Source: Phoronis australis
Taxonomy: Eukaryota; Phoronida; Phoronidae
Length of the DNA stretch: 64,000 nucleotides
NCBI GenBank assembly: GCA_002633005.1
Contig: NMRA01000362.1
Location: 365,165-429,164 of the forward strand
Direction: 5' to 3'
The position numbers and the translations under genes are program-made. The notes below the pieces were generated by a model. It was not told the origin of the DNA. It saw nothing but the letters and a program-made list of their open reading frames with translations, and made no database searches. Positions 1-12,700 of this stretch are shown one piece after another; within the stretch, counting starts at the first letter, position 1, and every line of letters starts with the position of its first letter.

Positions 1-603
1 TAGGACGCCAAATGATTTATTTATTAACTCAATATTTGAATATTCAGCCATGTGAAGAACTTTAAAATCGTATCTCTCTAACGTCTCACTTTTCCGAAAT
101 TTATCATCAATTTTTCAAGTCCATCAATGTAATTGTCGACCCTCGTGAAGTCCTTTCACTTTTAACTGCTCTTTGCGTGAATAAATTTCAAACAAAAACA
201 ATATCGTATTGAACAGCTTGTAAGGATGTCCTCTGCATAACTCAGCACGCATGAACACGTTTTGAAAAACCATAAACATTCCAATAAGCCAGTTAATATC
301 ATTGGGATGTTACTGTAGTGTTTTCTCAGAATACGCGAAGATAGAACTAAATGTGCCAGGCGTCGTTCTTGAAGCTTGCACTGCCATCTAGTGCCAGGCT
401 GATATCAGCTGTTCTCCAGTTATTAGTTGTAGCCCTTTTGTGTATTTCCTATTCCCTTGATGATGTTGGATTGATTTACCATCGAAACGTTGCACATTGT
501 GTAAATGCAAATACAATATGTTATAATCAAACGTTCTCAGTCTTGAATTGTTTACATTTTCACTTTTTATTGCAATCAATAGTTTTACGTTGTATATACA
601 TGT
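1..603. other. No recognisable feature
   Basis: AT-rich sequence with only short open frames and no codon-like pattern. I see no exon, repeat or RNA gene here. If the dehydrogenase on the minus strand continues to the left, this stretch is intron. Confidence 0.4.
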
Positions 604-1013
604 AGTTCATAAGCTTAACTTAGTGACATCCGAGTAATGATATGTTTTAATTATTAATATCCGAGCTCATACAGTTGTTTTCAATAAGCTTTACTTCCCG
701 ACGTTCGAATTCGCATAGTTGCTTAGTCGTTTTTTCTGACATCAGGATTGATACAATAATTTATCAGCTTTGCTTACTGATATGCAAGTCAATGGAGAGC
801 TTACAGGCTTAACTTTCAGATACGTAAGTCGATATAATAACTTTATAGACTTTACTTACTGATGTTAGGAGATACAGTAGTTTATAGACTTGACTTACTG
901 ATTTCCCATTTCGAATAATAATTGCTTATCAGCTTGACTTACTGATTTGCGACTTGATACAGTAGTTAATAGAATTTACTTACTGATATCCGAGTTGATA
1001 CAGTAGCAGTATT
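604..1013. repeat. Degenerate 41-bp minisatellite, about 10 units
   Basis: Successive units start with GATACAGTAGTTTATAGACT-like sequence and contain a GACTTACTGAT-like core followed by a TCCGAGTT-like end. The spacing is 40-43 bp. Units from about 748 onward are the most alike; those before are strongly diverged. Seen directly in the sequence; copy number is counted by eye. Confidence 0.7.
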
Positions 1014-3250
1014 TTGAAGAAACAATGGAGTACTCCGAGCAACCGCCATGGGGCGTTTTGCGTCCGTGTCCATATTGACCCAAGTCCTGCGTACACACAA
1101 AACAGGTTCCAGTATCTTATCTTTCTACTCGAAATCGAATTTTTTTCTTACGATTTCCCTTCTACCTTATGGCGTGCTCGAGACAAGTGTCAATCGAGTA
1201 CGTAACAGTTACAGAGGCGAGCTTTTAGTCTAAGTTCACCCATGATGACTTTTAGACTCGAGCTGTAAACTCGGAAAAACTCGGGACTTCGGATAGAAAC
1301 TCGAGATTTGGAGTTCAGACTAGAACTGATATATCTGATGCTTGGGACATGGAGTACAAACAATGATTAGGCAGACATCTAGGCCAACCATAATGCATTT
1401 GAGCACAGAAGCGTAGAACGGGAAAACGTCAAAAATAACTTCGAGTTCGGTTTTGCGGAGTACAAAGATTAGATCCCGGGTTCAGAAATCCTTTTCACTA
1501 AGTTATAAGTAAAATTGTCAATCAAAAGAACTGTTCCAATAACACAATACATGGATTGCCACTCCTTTGTTTATGGCACGGTCCTGAATAGAAACCTCTT
1601 TTGTCCTGGAGGTAGGAAAACGCGTTGTTACATTGGGCTCGTTTTACAAATGTCGGATTGATTCTTGGAATATTGCATTCACGGGTAGGCCCACTTCTCA
1701 AGTTTATCCAACTTTCGGAGGAGTTGTAGTCCTGACCACAGCTTTAAAACTTTGCCCGCACTGTTAGAGCGAATACAGTTGATGAAGTCGAGAAAAAAAA
1801 TAACACGCAAAAAGCAAAGAACCTGTAAGTGACATGAGAAACTCCAACGGAATGGCGCGAAAGCGAGGACACAAAACTGCTTCACTGATGTTGCAGCATT
1901 GTGAGAAAATACCGCGAGATTCAAGTGTCGCTGTGTAGCTCATGGCCGCCCTATTGGGTAGTCTTGTCCGCATCTGTGTGGCATTGTTACTGCATGTAAA
2001 CATGGAATCTTGCTTAATGTCAAGATGCGTGAACTTGGAATACAAAAACATGAACAAAAGAAGTCACCTGATTGCCCAAATCAATATTCAATTCAAAGTT
2101 CACGCTTACGCGATCTTGAGATTAAGCAGGATTCCAAGTTCTCGCACAGCGCTGTCATCAACAATTACCACTGGCCATCACAAACACGACTCGTGATCCC
2201 ACGTTTACTCGTGAATACCACCTTTCGCGTTACTCTACTTGCGGAACCAGGAAATGGAGTTGAAGGAACTCGGATAATAATTGTCTGTTACACTGTCTGG
2301 ATTTGCATAACCTAGCCATGGCCAACTTTGATTTGCAGGATAGCTTATAGAGAATTTTAAAAAGCCACCAACCCAGTTTTAACTGACTTATGAAAGTGAC
2401 GTTGTATTACAACAAGACGTGTTTCGTGAAAGAAAATTGAAAGGACTAGTAGTTGCGATACAAGACGCAATCAAAAAGTTTCGAAGTCTTATTCAAGCCT
2501 AGTGAAACAATTCGAAGATAAAAATCATTACAACCGAAGAGCTGGGTTATTTTATGACCATTCGGAGTGCGTTCCGTACACCGAGTTCCTAGCGAGAAAA
2601 GAGAGATCACGAAATATAACGCAAAACCTCGCAATTGAACTGCACCTGTTTCTCAAGTATGCTCCAGAAGCTGATTTCAACCTAATCGCTAATCTGGTTC
2701 AACAACAACTGTTTTTCTTCTACTCTCAAGACACCTGGAAAATCCATAACACATAGAAAGCACACTCGGTGAGCTTTCTCAAGGACAAAGGATTTCAACA
2801 AAGCTATGTTCTTACCTTGCTACGTCTACTGGAAAATTGGGGTGCCGTTGAATTACAACAAATTGCGATATTGGCATTTTTCTCGCCAAAATCACTAATT
2901 AAATACTGCCCCGGTCCGACAACGGAGGCAAGGCTCCTAATTCTCGTGCCTTGCAGAATCCAGAACTATAGGTTAAGATTTACCATTATCAATCAGATTT
3001 TTATTACATATTTCCATTCTTCTTAGAGGTACCTGTATCTGCAGAAACAAAAATTCGCGCTTGATAAGGAAGTGCTCCGAGTGGACTTTCTTTTCAAAAC
3101 AACTTCAAAGAACTACTGAGTGCCATTCATTACAATTCCTTTCCATTTACTTAACAGAATTGCCATCAAACCTGAGCCGCCCCACTGCTTTCATTTTTGG
3201 GAGCTACGAAGGCCTGAACCGTGGTCTTAGATCTCACGAGCGTAATCTGG
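1014..3250. other. Unassigned sequence, no supported exon
   Basis: Both strands were read for the missing C-terminal exons of the dehydrogenase at 3486-13629. No Rossmann-type G-x-G-x-x-G exon was found. The open frames are short and of random composition. The only structure noted is the inverted repeat at 2002-2142. Confidence 0.4.
2002..2142. repeat. Inverted repeat, arms about 40 bp
   Basis: The left arm (2002-2042) reads TGGAATCTTGCTTAATGTCA and on to AAGATGCGTGAACTTGGA. The right arm (about 2091-2142) is its imperfect reverse complement, TGGAATCCTGCTTAATCTCA when read on the minus strand. The spacer is about 50 bp. It is probably the core of a decayed inverted-repeat element; no target duplication is visible. 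Confidence 0.55.
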
Positions 3251-3352
3251 CAAAATGGCGACTACTGAGATGATTGGTCGGTGAGGTTGGAAAGCTGAAT
3301 TGTGGTTTATGGAATAGAATGCACTGTTTCCGTTCCATAAGCGACGACTGTT
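3251..3352. repeat. Dispersed repeat, copy 1 (partner 48185-48298)
   Basis: Shares CAAAATGGCG, TGATTGG, GAGGTTGGAA-like and CTGTTTCCGTTCCATAA segments in the same order with 48185-48298, in direct orientation. Only two copies are present here and the ends are undefined. The type of element is unknown. Confidence 0.55.
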
Positions 3353-3485
3353 CGCGTACGTGCATAGTTAATACATTTTGTTTGCGAAATTCCGTCGATA
3401 TATTGTAATAACACTCTGGTACTCTTGGAGTATCAAACGGCACCAAACGATATCGTCCCGTAAAGGATTTTAGGAAATAACTCAC

Positions 3486-3599
3486 CTGACAGATGTCACC
3501 TCTGTCGTGCTTACATTGATAACAGTTTCCGCAATAGAAGTGATTCTCGACTGCGATTCGTTGTCCAACTGACACGGTCGCCTCTGGTCCTGTTTTGAC
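3486..3599 (-). CDS. Dehydrogenase exon C (structural zinc lobe)
   Basis: 114 nt, exactly 38 codons. The acceptor is TTTTTACAG at 3600 and the donor GTGAGT at 3485. It encodes VKTGPEATVSVGQRIAVENH then FYCGNCYQCKHDRGDICQ, the GD/QR-V strand and the four-cysteine structural zinc site typical of the family. The next exon was not found in 1-3485. Confidence 0.9.
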
Positions 3600-5876
3600 C
3601 TGTAAAAAGCGATGTGAGAAACCATACAATCAACAACAAAAATATCTTACTTGAGCCATACTATACATAAATGTTTGAGGATTTTTCATGAACTTAAAGT
3701 TTCACTTAAACATGTTTTCAATCTTAGAAATTCCGCTATTGTTTACAGTGTAGTTGTATAAGGTGTAAACCAGACTTGCGACCAAAAAGATTCGCGAAGC
3801 ACTTAATGAAACAGACCCCAGACGTGCTCAAGTTTATCCTAGACCTTTCGCTTGTATTCAGTTTAAGTCCATTTCTTGCAAACTCAAGTACGCTACATCG
3901 GACACATTTCAAGAAAAGAAGACGAATTATAACGTGTGAGTTAACTACTATTTGAACTCTTGCAACCTCTAGACCCCACTGCCCTTAAAATCTACCGCAA
4001 TCACTGTTAATATTGGGTGTCACAAAATGTACTCAAATTTGAAATGATATTNGCCCAGCTAAACGGCGTTATTTATTGATTACTGGTTTATAAAAAGATA
4101 ATCAAAAAGGAATTAAGTCTTTAAACCAAAATAAATGCATTGTTAATTAACTTCAGAAGAATATTAATGGTGCAGTTCACTTCCTTGACGTTTTATTTTT
4201 GCTTTCCAGAAGCATTGCGCGATAAATTTTCGTTCTCCACGTCTTTCGTTTGCCAGCCAAGTGCATACAGAGCACGTGACGATTCACACGCCAACTAGCA
4301 CAGTACGATTTGTAACCACTCAGAAGACCCTGGCTAACTATACTCTAATGAGCTCTCAGCGAAATACTGAAGCGTGGGTACATTTTGGGACACCATGTAC
4401 TCAAAGGGACTTTCCCACTTCAAATAAAAATATAAACTATGTTACTCAATTACAAAGTGAGTCTTATTCCTTCCCAAACGTTGATAAATGATGATTTACA
4501 TGCCTCCCAACAGATCATTCAAGGCATTGGCAAGCAAAATGTTAAAAGACGATGGATTTTAACATGATTGGCAAAACCTACCGAAGTTGGACTCGGTACT
4601 ATCGTGGTAAAGGGATTTTTAGGCAGACTTGAATTCAATAACTTAATAGTTCGTGTTCTAAGATTTAGGCCTCTAGTAGGAATAAAACGTCCTATTGAGT
4701 CTACGCTAGTTACCACCATTTATTTTCAGCGCGCACTTCCTTTCGTGAATTTGAAGACTATACGTTCCGCATGGCGCATGCGTACCACGACTCCAGAGCA
4801 TTCGTGGCCTGGCGTAAATGGGATGCTAGCGATAACTTTCGCTACGTTGTTCCACTTGTATAGGGCAATGTCTGAGCCGCATATGGAAACCAGGTCTACG
4901 CGAATGAGGACTTCGTCACCTTGAAAAACAACAAGTTGCACAACGGTTAAGATGTATTGCCCAAGGGCAAACCAAGGTCAATAATTTCCAAGTGAGCAAG
5001 TATAAAAACAGAGATAACAAAATTGTAGAATGACGCGTTACAGAGTTGTGATTTGTTCCAAAAGCTTTGTTGTCAAAAAATTCTCACATTCGGTATACAT
5101 TGAACTATACGGTTTGTGCGTATTTGTCAAAAGTGTCTACAGTGAAGTAAGAATCACGTTTGGTGCGATAGACATTTATAAATCCAGTTTAAAAATTATA
5201 TTTTCCACTATTTTGAAATGTTCTAACGTCATGTAAAAAGATCATAATTTGGGAATGAGCTTTGACTAAATGGGTTAAAATCCCTTTTTATGAAATTATC
5301 AGCTACATGTAAAATGAAGCGGAAGGAGCATCTCCTGGCGGGGGACTTTCAGAAATACAGGTACATAGAACTCGCTGGTTTAGTATAGGCAATTTTTTAC
5401 CTCTTTAAGCCTTAACGCAGTTTAAGCTGTTTCCCACACAGTGTGTGTTGCCAAAAAATTGTACCCAGGCTGATGTTTTACCGTTTTATTTTGTAATAGT
5501 GAAAATATCTGTGCGACAAGTAAAAGCAGTCATCAAAATGACTCTGTGGTTTTCACAATAATTTCATAATTATCTGTCTTGTGGTAGACACATGATAAAT
5601 GCCTCTTTTGTAGAAATAAACCTCCAGAATTTGGACAACGATCGTGGTTATCTGTTATCCGAATGTTTTGTTGTTTCCACCTAGATATCGCCTCTTTGAT
5701 CCAAAAACGTACTGACAGACTAGGATGCCTGAAACCAAAAACTCCGGAAACGAAGTAGGAGGAAGTTGCTTACAAACTTGAGAAGACGAAAACTGAATTA
5801 TTCTATTGTCCGGTCCACACACAGACTAGCCCTACAACAACTGACACTGGGGCAACTTGGCTCACTTTAAGTAGAC

Positions 5877-5919
<43 letters not shown>

Positions 5920-6657
5920 NNNNNNNNNNNNNNNNNNNNNNNNNNNNNNNNNNNNNNNNNNNNNNNNNNNNNNNNNNNNNNNNNNNNNNNNNNNNNNNNN
6001 NNNNNNNNNNNNNNNNNNNNNNNNNNNNNNNNNNNNNNNNNNNNNNNNNNNNNNNNNNNNNNNNNNNNNNNNNNNNNNNNNNNNNNNNNNNNNNNNNNNN
6101 NNNNNNNNNNNNNNNNNNNNNNNNNNNNNNNNNNNNNNNNNNNNNNNNNNNNNNNNNNNNNNNNNNNNNNNNNNNNNNNNNNNNNNNNNNNNNNNNNNNN
6201 NNNNNNNNNNNNNNNNNNNNNNNNNNNNNNNNNNNNNNNNNNNNNNNNNNNNNNNNNNNNNNNNNNNNNNNNNNNNNNNNNNNNNNNNNNNNNNNNNNNN
6301 NNNNNNNNNNNNNNNNNNNNNNNNNNNNNNNNNNNNNNNNNNNNNNNNNNNNNNNNNNNNNNNNNNNNNNNNNNNNNNNNNNNNNNNNNNNNNNNNNNNN
6401 NNNNNNNNNNNNNNNNNNNNNNNNNNNNNNNNNNNNNNNNNNNNNNNNNNNNNNNNNNNNNNNNNNNNNNNNNNNNNNNNNNNNNNNNNNNNNNNNNNNN
6501 NNNNNNNNNNNNNNNNNNNNNNNNNNNNNNNNNNNNNNNNNNNNNNNNNNNNNNNNNNNNNNNNNNNNNNNNNNNNNNNNNNNNNNNNNNNNNNNNNNNN
6601 NNNNNNNNNNNNNNNNNNNNNNNNNNNNNNNNNNNNNNNNNNNNNNNNNNNNNNNNA

Positions 6658-6735
<78 letters not shown>

Positions 6736-9700
6736 GCACACACACGGACATACACACACGCACATATCCGATAACTAGTACAAGGCGGAAGTTGTCGCAC
6801 TGTTTGTAGCAATGAACAGTTGATACGAATACGGAACCCAAATCCCAAAAAAAGAACCGTCAGTTGGTAACTGCAACTGATAATTACTTCCGCCTTGCCC
6901 AAGGTTTACGGCCAAACAGCTATTAGAAGTGGTGCAATTTTACCTAGAACAAGTTACCCCATCTCGACAAGGTGAAATAAGTTGTCACAAATGGGGCAAG
7001 TTGTACTAGTTTAAATAACGTCCAGATAGCACTCAAACCTAGCGACAACTAGTTCCAGGAGTAACTTGTTCTAGGGTAAGACTGTGTGTGGATGGCACTT
7101 TTATGTGAATAAGTCCATATTTACAATTTTGGCAGTTTCGAATGAATTCATGGCAAGCAAATCTTTGAATTGAAATGAACAGTATGATATGATGCGGTAA
7201 AAACGGTTGATAAGAATTTAGACTGATTTTTCATACGAGGTTTTTCATCAATCGCACTAATTTATGATGATTTCTTTGTTTACAAAGATAAATGATCAAC
7301 AGAGGTTTCTAAGAATTATCCTTTCAATAATGATCACTATCATCAGTCTGGCGACCATTTATCATCAGTCTGATATGAATTAATTTCAAGAAAAATGGCA
7401 TGACCTCAGCTTTTACGTGTATGTAATTCCGTGTGATTGTAGTTTGCTGTGACTTTTGAGTGTGATATCCGAATCTGTCTTGCTGCCATGACGAGTCTGA
7501 AAAACCATTCGTCTCATTTTTAGAGTCCTCGGGGAAGTCCTTTCAGTCTTTTGTTATATGCGTATTAAACAAAGGCAGTTACATGAAGAACAAGATTGAA
7601 TTACATATAAATTTCTAAGTTTTATCTATTAAGTAAGCTTCATTTCATGAGCACTGTTCAGTAGTTGCAACGTGAGGTCCGAGTGGGCGAGGGTACTCAT
7701 CCATTATTCGGCGTATGGCTTTTATGCGGTTGAGCTCTACAGCAAGGAAACATTATAAGCATTGGTACGAGAAAAAAGGTGGCGACGCTACGTCATGGTG
7801 AAGGCGGAAAAAATAATGACGGCAAACTGGAAGAATGCTAGCGGCAGAAGATTATGTAAATTTTAGAGCCCGGTTACATAAACGTTTACGCTGGTTAGCG
7901 TTATCGCGATATTGACATTTTGCGGGTGGAAGGTGACGTCACATTTGTAATGGTTGTTGGAAAGCACCTACGGGTGGCAAGACATCACTTTAGATTGTTC
8001 GGGGTCTGCAGCGGCGTGCTTTTCCTCCTGCGTTCTTGGAATTTCATTGGCTGTTCCGGCTTCGAAACAAGACATTCTATTGAGGAGTCCTACTGTAGGT
8101 CAAATTTGTGCATCAACATGGCGATGTGTAGTGAAAAAACTGTCCTCGGATTTCCCTATCTAAATCGACCGATTTTCACATTCTTCCAGGCAAACGATAC
8201 AAGGAATACACTAGTAACGTACGTGAAACACTGGACTCCGGTGTGTTTTCGATTTTGTCAAAATATTTTGTAGACTAGCAATAACAGGACAAACTTATAG
8301 ACCGGTAACCCAGAGCGCTTTGCATAATTGAAAGAAGTGCCAACATCTGCCGACAGAACACTTGGAAGGCATTCCAGTACGCAATGGATTTCTGCCAGTG
8401 TCTGCGCTCTTGGTGTGACCCCCGGGGACATTATGAGGGGGGCAAAATTGAGCTAGATTAGATATTCGAGGTACCGGCCAAAGCTGATTTAAAACCAACC
8501 GACCACTGAATGACCAGTGACTGACGGAATATACTCTGAAAAGGTCCCGCAGGAAACCCAAAAAGGGTCATCCAAAAGTGACCTAGCTCAAACATTTGAG
8601 GTACCATAACAATAAATTCCACGTGTGATTTAATACACACAGCTAATCACGTAATGGCACGTGAAAGACAAACTGCGCTCTGGGTCGGGCCTTCCAGAAA
8701 TCCACATTAATCACACCCACGGAATGCTGTTGAAAACATTAGCTACCGACTAAATTGCCATAGTGAAGGTGGAATGACCCATGATGCAAAAACGACCCCA
8801 AAAATTGAGCTAACTCAAACGTTTGAAGTACAACAAAATAAATCTATATATGAATCAATACATGTTATTGCGAATAGCTTAATAAATCAAATCTATGTCC
8901 TGATTGGTGAATTAGCTACAGGCAAGGTAGATAAAAAATTGTCCAGGACTTAGAAATAGTTAAGTAAAAGCTGAAATTGCTGCAGTCTCATAGAATATTG
9001 GGGTCAGATAATACGGAGCAAGGTTTCAATAACTGAGGAGGGGAAATGCAATTCAAATTTTTTGGCACTCAAGAAATGAGAAATTTTAAAAATAAATGTG
9101 TTAGTGTTGTTAAAAATAAAAGCGTTGAAATCATCAAGAATAGTTTAGAAATTGAAGCGGACCTGGTAGTTTTTATCGCTACTCTTTACGACGCTGGTCA
9201 CGTGGTTGAACAGGATATTACTCCTCTAAATCTCTTCAACCTTCCGAATAAATTGGAACCTTGCGATGCAGATTTATTAGCCAAACCACTATATGACGAA
9301 GAATTTGTTGAAGTATTAAATAACTCTAATAATAATAAGTCTCCAGGAAATGATGGGCTCAGTTATGTCTTCTACAAGTGTTTCAGGCAGGAAGTAAGAG
9401 GGCCTTTACTGGAAGCTTTTGAGTATAGTTTTAAAGTTGGCCACCTATCACCATCACAAAGGCAAGGGTTGATTACCCTCCTCCCCAAATCCAAAGATGA
9501 GACTGAACTGTTGTCCTTATTAAACGTTGACTACAAATTATTTACGAATCTCCTTACACTTCAATTAAATAGTATTATTGATAAGTTAGTCGGTGAAAAT
9601 CAAACAGGAGTAAAGGGTAGATATATTGGATTTAACGTCCGCATTATACAAGACATAATTTCGTATACCAATGGTCAAAATTGTCAAGGCAGTATTTTTT

Positions 9701-12700
9701 TCTTAGATTTTTATAAAGCGTTCTATGCGCTTTCATTGGACTTTCTCTCAAAAACTTAGACCGCTTTTGAATTTGGCTCTGTTTTCAGAAAATGGATCCA
9801 AATAATTTATAACAGCTCGATTGCTTGCGTAATCAACAACTGCTTTACTACCAGATATTTTTCACTCCAACGCGGAATGCGACAGGGTGACTTCCTCTCT
9901 GGTCACTTGTTTTGCTTAGCAGTTGAGATTATGGGAAATTATATCAGATCAAGTGCTGTTATTTCAGGAATCAAAATTGATAATACTGAAATAAAGTTTG
10001 TCCAGTATGCGGATGACATAACAATATTTTTAGACGATAAAGTTTGTTCCGAGCAATTGCACGGAGTTAAATGTACTGGCAGGCCAACCAAGTGTTATGG
10101 GGTTTTTTTTGGTCACAATAAAAAGGAAAATGATCAATTAAATTATGATTTCAAAGTTTTAAAAAATCTTTGGGCTTTTGGAAAAGCTGCAATATTAGTT
10201 TATTGACCAGAATAGATGTAAAAGCTTTCGCCTTGTCTAAAATTATTTATGTCATCAATAATTTGGGTATTGATACTGCTCGTAGAGAACAGATTATTTC
10301 TTTGATATCCAATTTTGTTTAGTAAAATAAGACTCCTAGTGTAAAGAGAATTGTGTCAGTAAATACCCGTGCAAATGGTGGATTGGCAGTACCAGATATA
10401 AACGATTCCTATAATTCATTGTTAGTAAAACGGGGGGTTCAGCGTTACGTAGAAGGAGAAAACCNAATGCTGGAAATCCTTTCCAAATTTGCTTTTCTGG
10501 AGGTATGGGTGTGTATTGCTTTTTGAATCTATTTTTTCTGCCAAGTTGTTGGCTTTGGAAGATACCACCAACTTTTATTGTGACTTGTTGATTGCATGGG
10601 AAAATGTTTTCTTACACAGCGAAATTGATGTTATTAGTCAGGTGATATGGAACAACAGAAATATTTTGGTTGATGACAAATCTGTGTTTTTCAGTGGGTT
10701 CTACAAGGCTGGCATAGTTTATGTAAAAAGTATATTTGATGTTCAAAACACGTTTTTTGTCTGGGGAAGTTATGAAACAAAGATACAAATTATCTAGTTG
10801 GTTACAATACTATGTTTTGATGAAGGCACTTCAATTACCTAATAGAATGAACACTTCCAAGACAAATTCAATGGACGACTTTCAGTACAGCCAGATTAAT
10901 GGACAATCAACTAAAAATTACTTTTTACATGAAAAGATTTCACAACACAGATTAAGTGAAATTTATTCAGACCAACAAATTGGAAAGATTTACGCGTTGC
11001 CATTCATACTTGTACTCCATGCCAAAATTAAAACTTTCAAATATTGTTATATGCATAGAAAAGTTTACACAAAGTATCTCTTGAAAAAGATGAAGATTAT
11101 AAGAGATGATAGTTGTTTGTCCTGTAACGCTCAGCGGCAGGTCCCGGATTTTGAGTTGGTCAGCCAGGCCAGAGTATTTTTCTCTCCTAGTCTTTTCACA
11201 AGTAGTTTTAAATTACATTATCACCTAAGTGTTGTAATTCTGATTATCTGTAACACTGTAATTTTTATTCTCTGTTGGCTTCGTGGTCAGCGGATCCTTC
11301 GGGTCCTTCACGGAGTCTCCATGAGCGTAAATCTGTATCAAGTGTATTTTTTGTCTTAATATGAATAAAGTGTATCACTACTACTACTATTACCCAGGAT
11401 TTTGTCCGACAGACATTCGCACCTCCCAAACTGCCAAATGGAATCTGGGAAAATTTTAGGGGGGACATGTCCCCCTTGCCTCCCCCCCTCTAAGTCCGCC
11501 ACTGATGCTGTTGAAACTTTTGATCATTTGCTTTGTGATTGTTCATTTGTAGAGGCGCTGTGGTCCAAAGTTCAAGCTTTGTTAAGAAATATAATCAAAC
11601 AAACCATAGATTTAGTAAAGACTAACATTTTAAACGCGTATTTTGGATCTAATTTTGAAGAGATTGATACTTTACTAACTTTATGCCAGTACTTTATATT
11701 TCAATCATCTTTGTTCCACAGCAAACCTACATTTGAAAAATATTTATATATTCCTTGTATCAAAGTTAGACGAAAACTGATCACCAGTTTGAAAAAACCT
11801 CTGAATTTCACCTTTTTGGAAGCCCTCCGTAAATACTTAGACATACATTTACTTGCACATGTATAATTTCGAAAGTAACATGTACATTAAGGGTGCGTAG
11901 GTGTATGGATGGTGTGTGAATGTTATGTGAATGGTATGTGAATGGTATGTGAATGTTGTACATTTTCCATTACTATATAGTTATTAGTTAGCACTTGCTG
12001 TTACTTTCCTTCTTTTGAGAAATAAAATACTTACTTATTAAAAAACCACTAAATAGCATATGACAGAAATCACACAGGGTTGAGCTCCCAAACATCTGAC
12101 CAACGGAATCCTCTTGATATTGTTTAGTCACGGTATGAGCAAAATTGATTGAAATGAACTAAAACTGACGCACTGAACCCTAAATGGCCAATGACAGAAA
12201 AATTAAAATCTCGAAAAATCCTTTCAAACACAAAAGGATCTCCCAAACTTGAGCTTCTCCCACCTGGCTTTGGCGAGGCAAAAACTATAAAACATTTCAC
12301 CAACAGAATCCTTTTGAAAATTTGATGTAACTTACATAAACGACGTACTGGTTAAAACTAATTTAAACAAACAAGATCATCAAACACAACAGTTAGGGAA
12401 TAGCCACCTAAGCAAACTGCGCTCTAGAGATACTTAACATGACCGGAAACTACGGTGTGGAGAATTGACTGATACCTCGATTTTTCAAGCGAAGTTGTCA
12501 CGATTCTCAAATTATGCCACATCTCGCCAGACAGTAAAGCTTAGTAGGTTTAGCTCTGGACTCCTGTTTGGGCGGCCTGGGTTCTAATTCTGGCTCCATT
12601 GGCTGACTATCGAGCATTGCACACAGGTGTCTCCTACTCCTTTGAACTCGATCTTACTAGTGAATGTATGCAAGGGAGTTAATGCACGCGCGCGCGCACA

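Larger units (their letters stand above)
9020..12045 (+). mobile_element. Decayed L1-like non-LTR retrotransposon (reverse transcriptase ORF), 5' truncated
   Basis: Reverse transcriptase motifs lie in order across several frames: NKSPGNDGLSYVFYKCF (from about 9331), GLITLLPKSKDE, NQTGVKGRYIGFNVRIIQDI, FFLDFYKAF, GMRQGDFLSGHLFCLAVE (from 9874) and FVQYADDITIFLDD (about 9997-10040). A zinc-knuckle-like end, SCLSCNA then DHLLCDCSFVEALWS, is split by the insertion at 11132-11504. Frameshifts near 9760 and stops near 10204 and 10321 make it non-functional. The endonuclease domain is missing. The 3' end has AATAAA and an A-rich tail near 12020-12045. Clade is inferred from the GMRQGD and YADD context. 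It sits in the sense of the plus strand, antisense to the host dehydrogenase. Confidence 0.85.

Noticed and set aside
3234-3485. Extension of the dehydrogenase frame after DICQ
   Set aside because: The frame runs past a consensus donor GTGAGT at 3485 and loses family likeness; it is intron.
5803-6902. Three long minus-strand open frames of 320-346 codons
   Set aside because: They are made of CA repeat (Cys-Val) and N; no real protein.
7920-8273. 117-codon frame in the dehydrogenase intron
   Set aside because: No recognisable motif and no flanking splice sites that fit.
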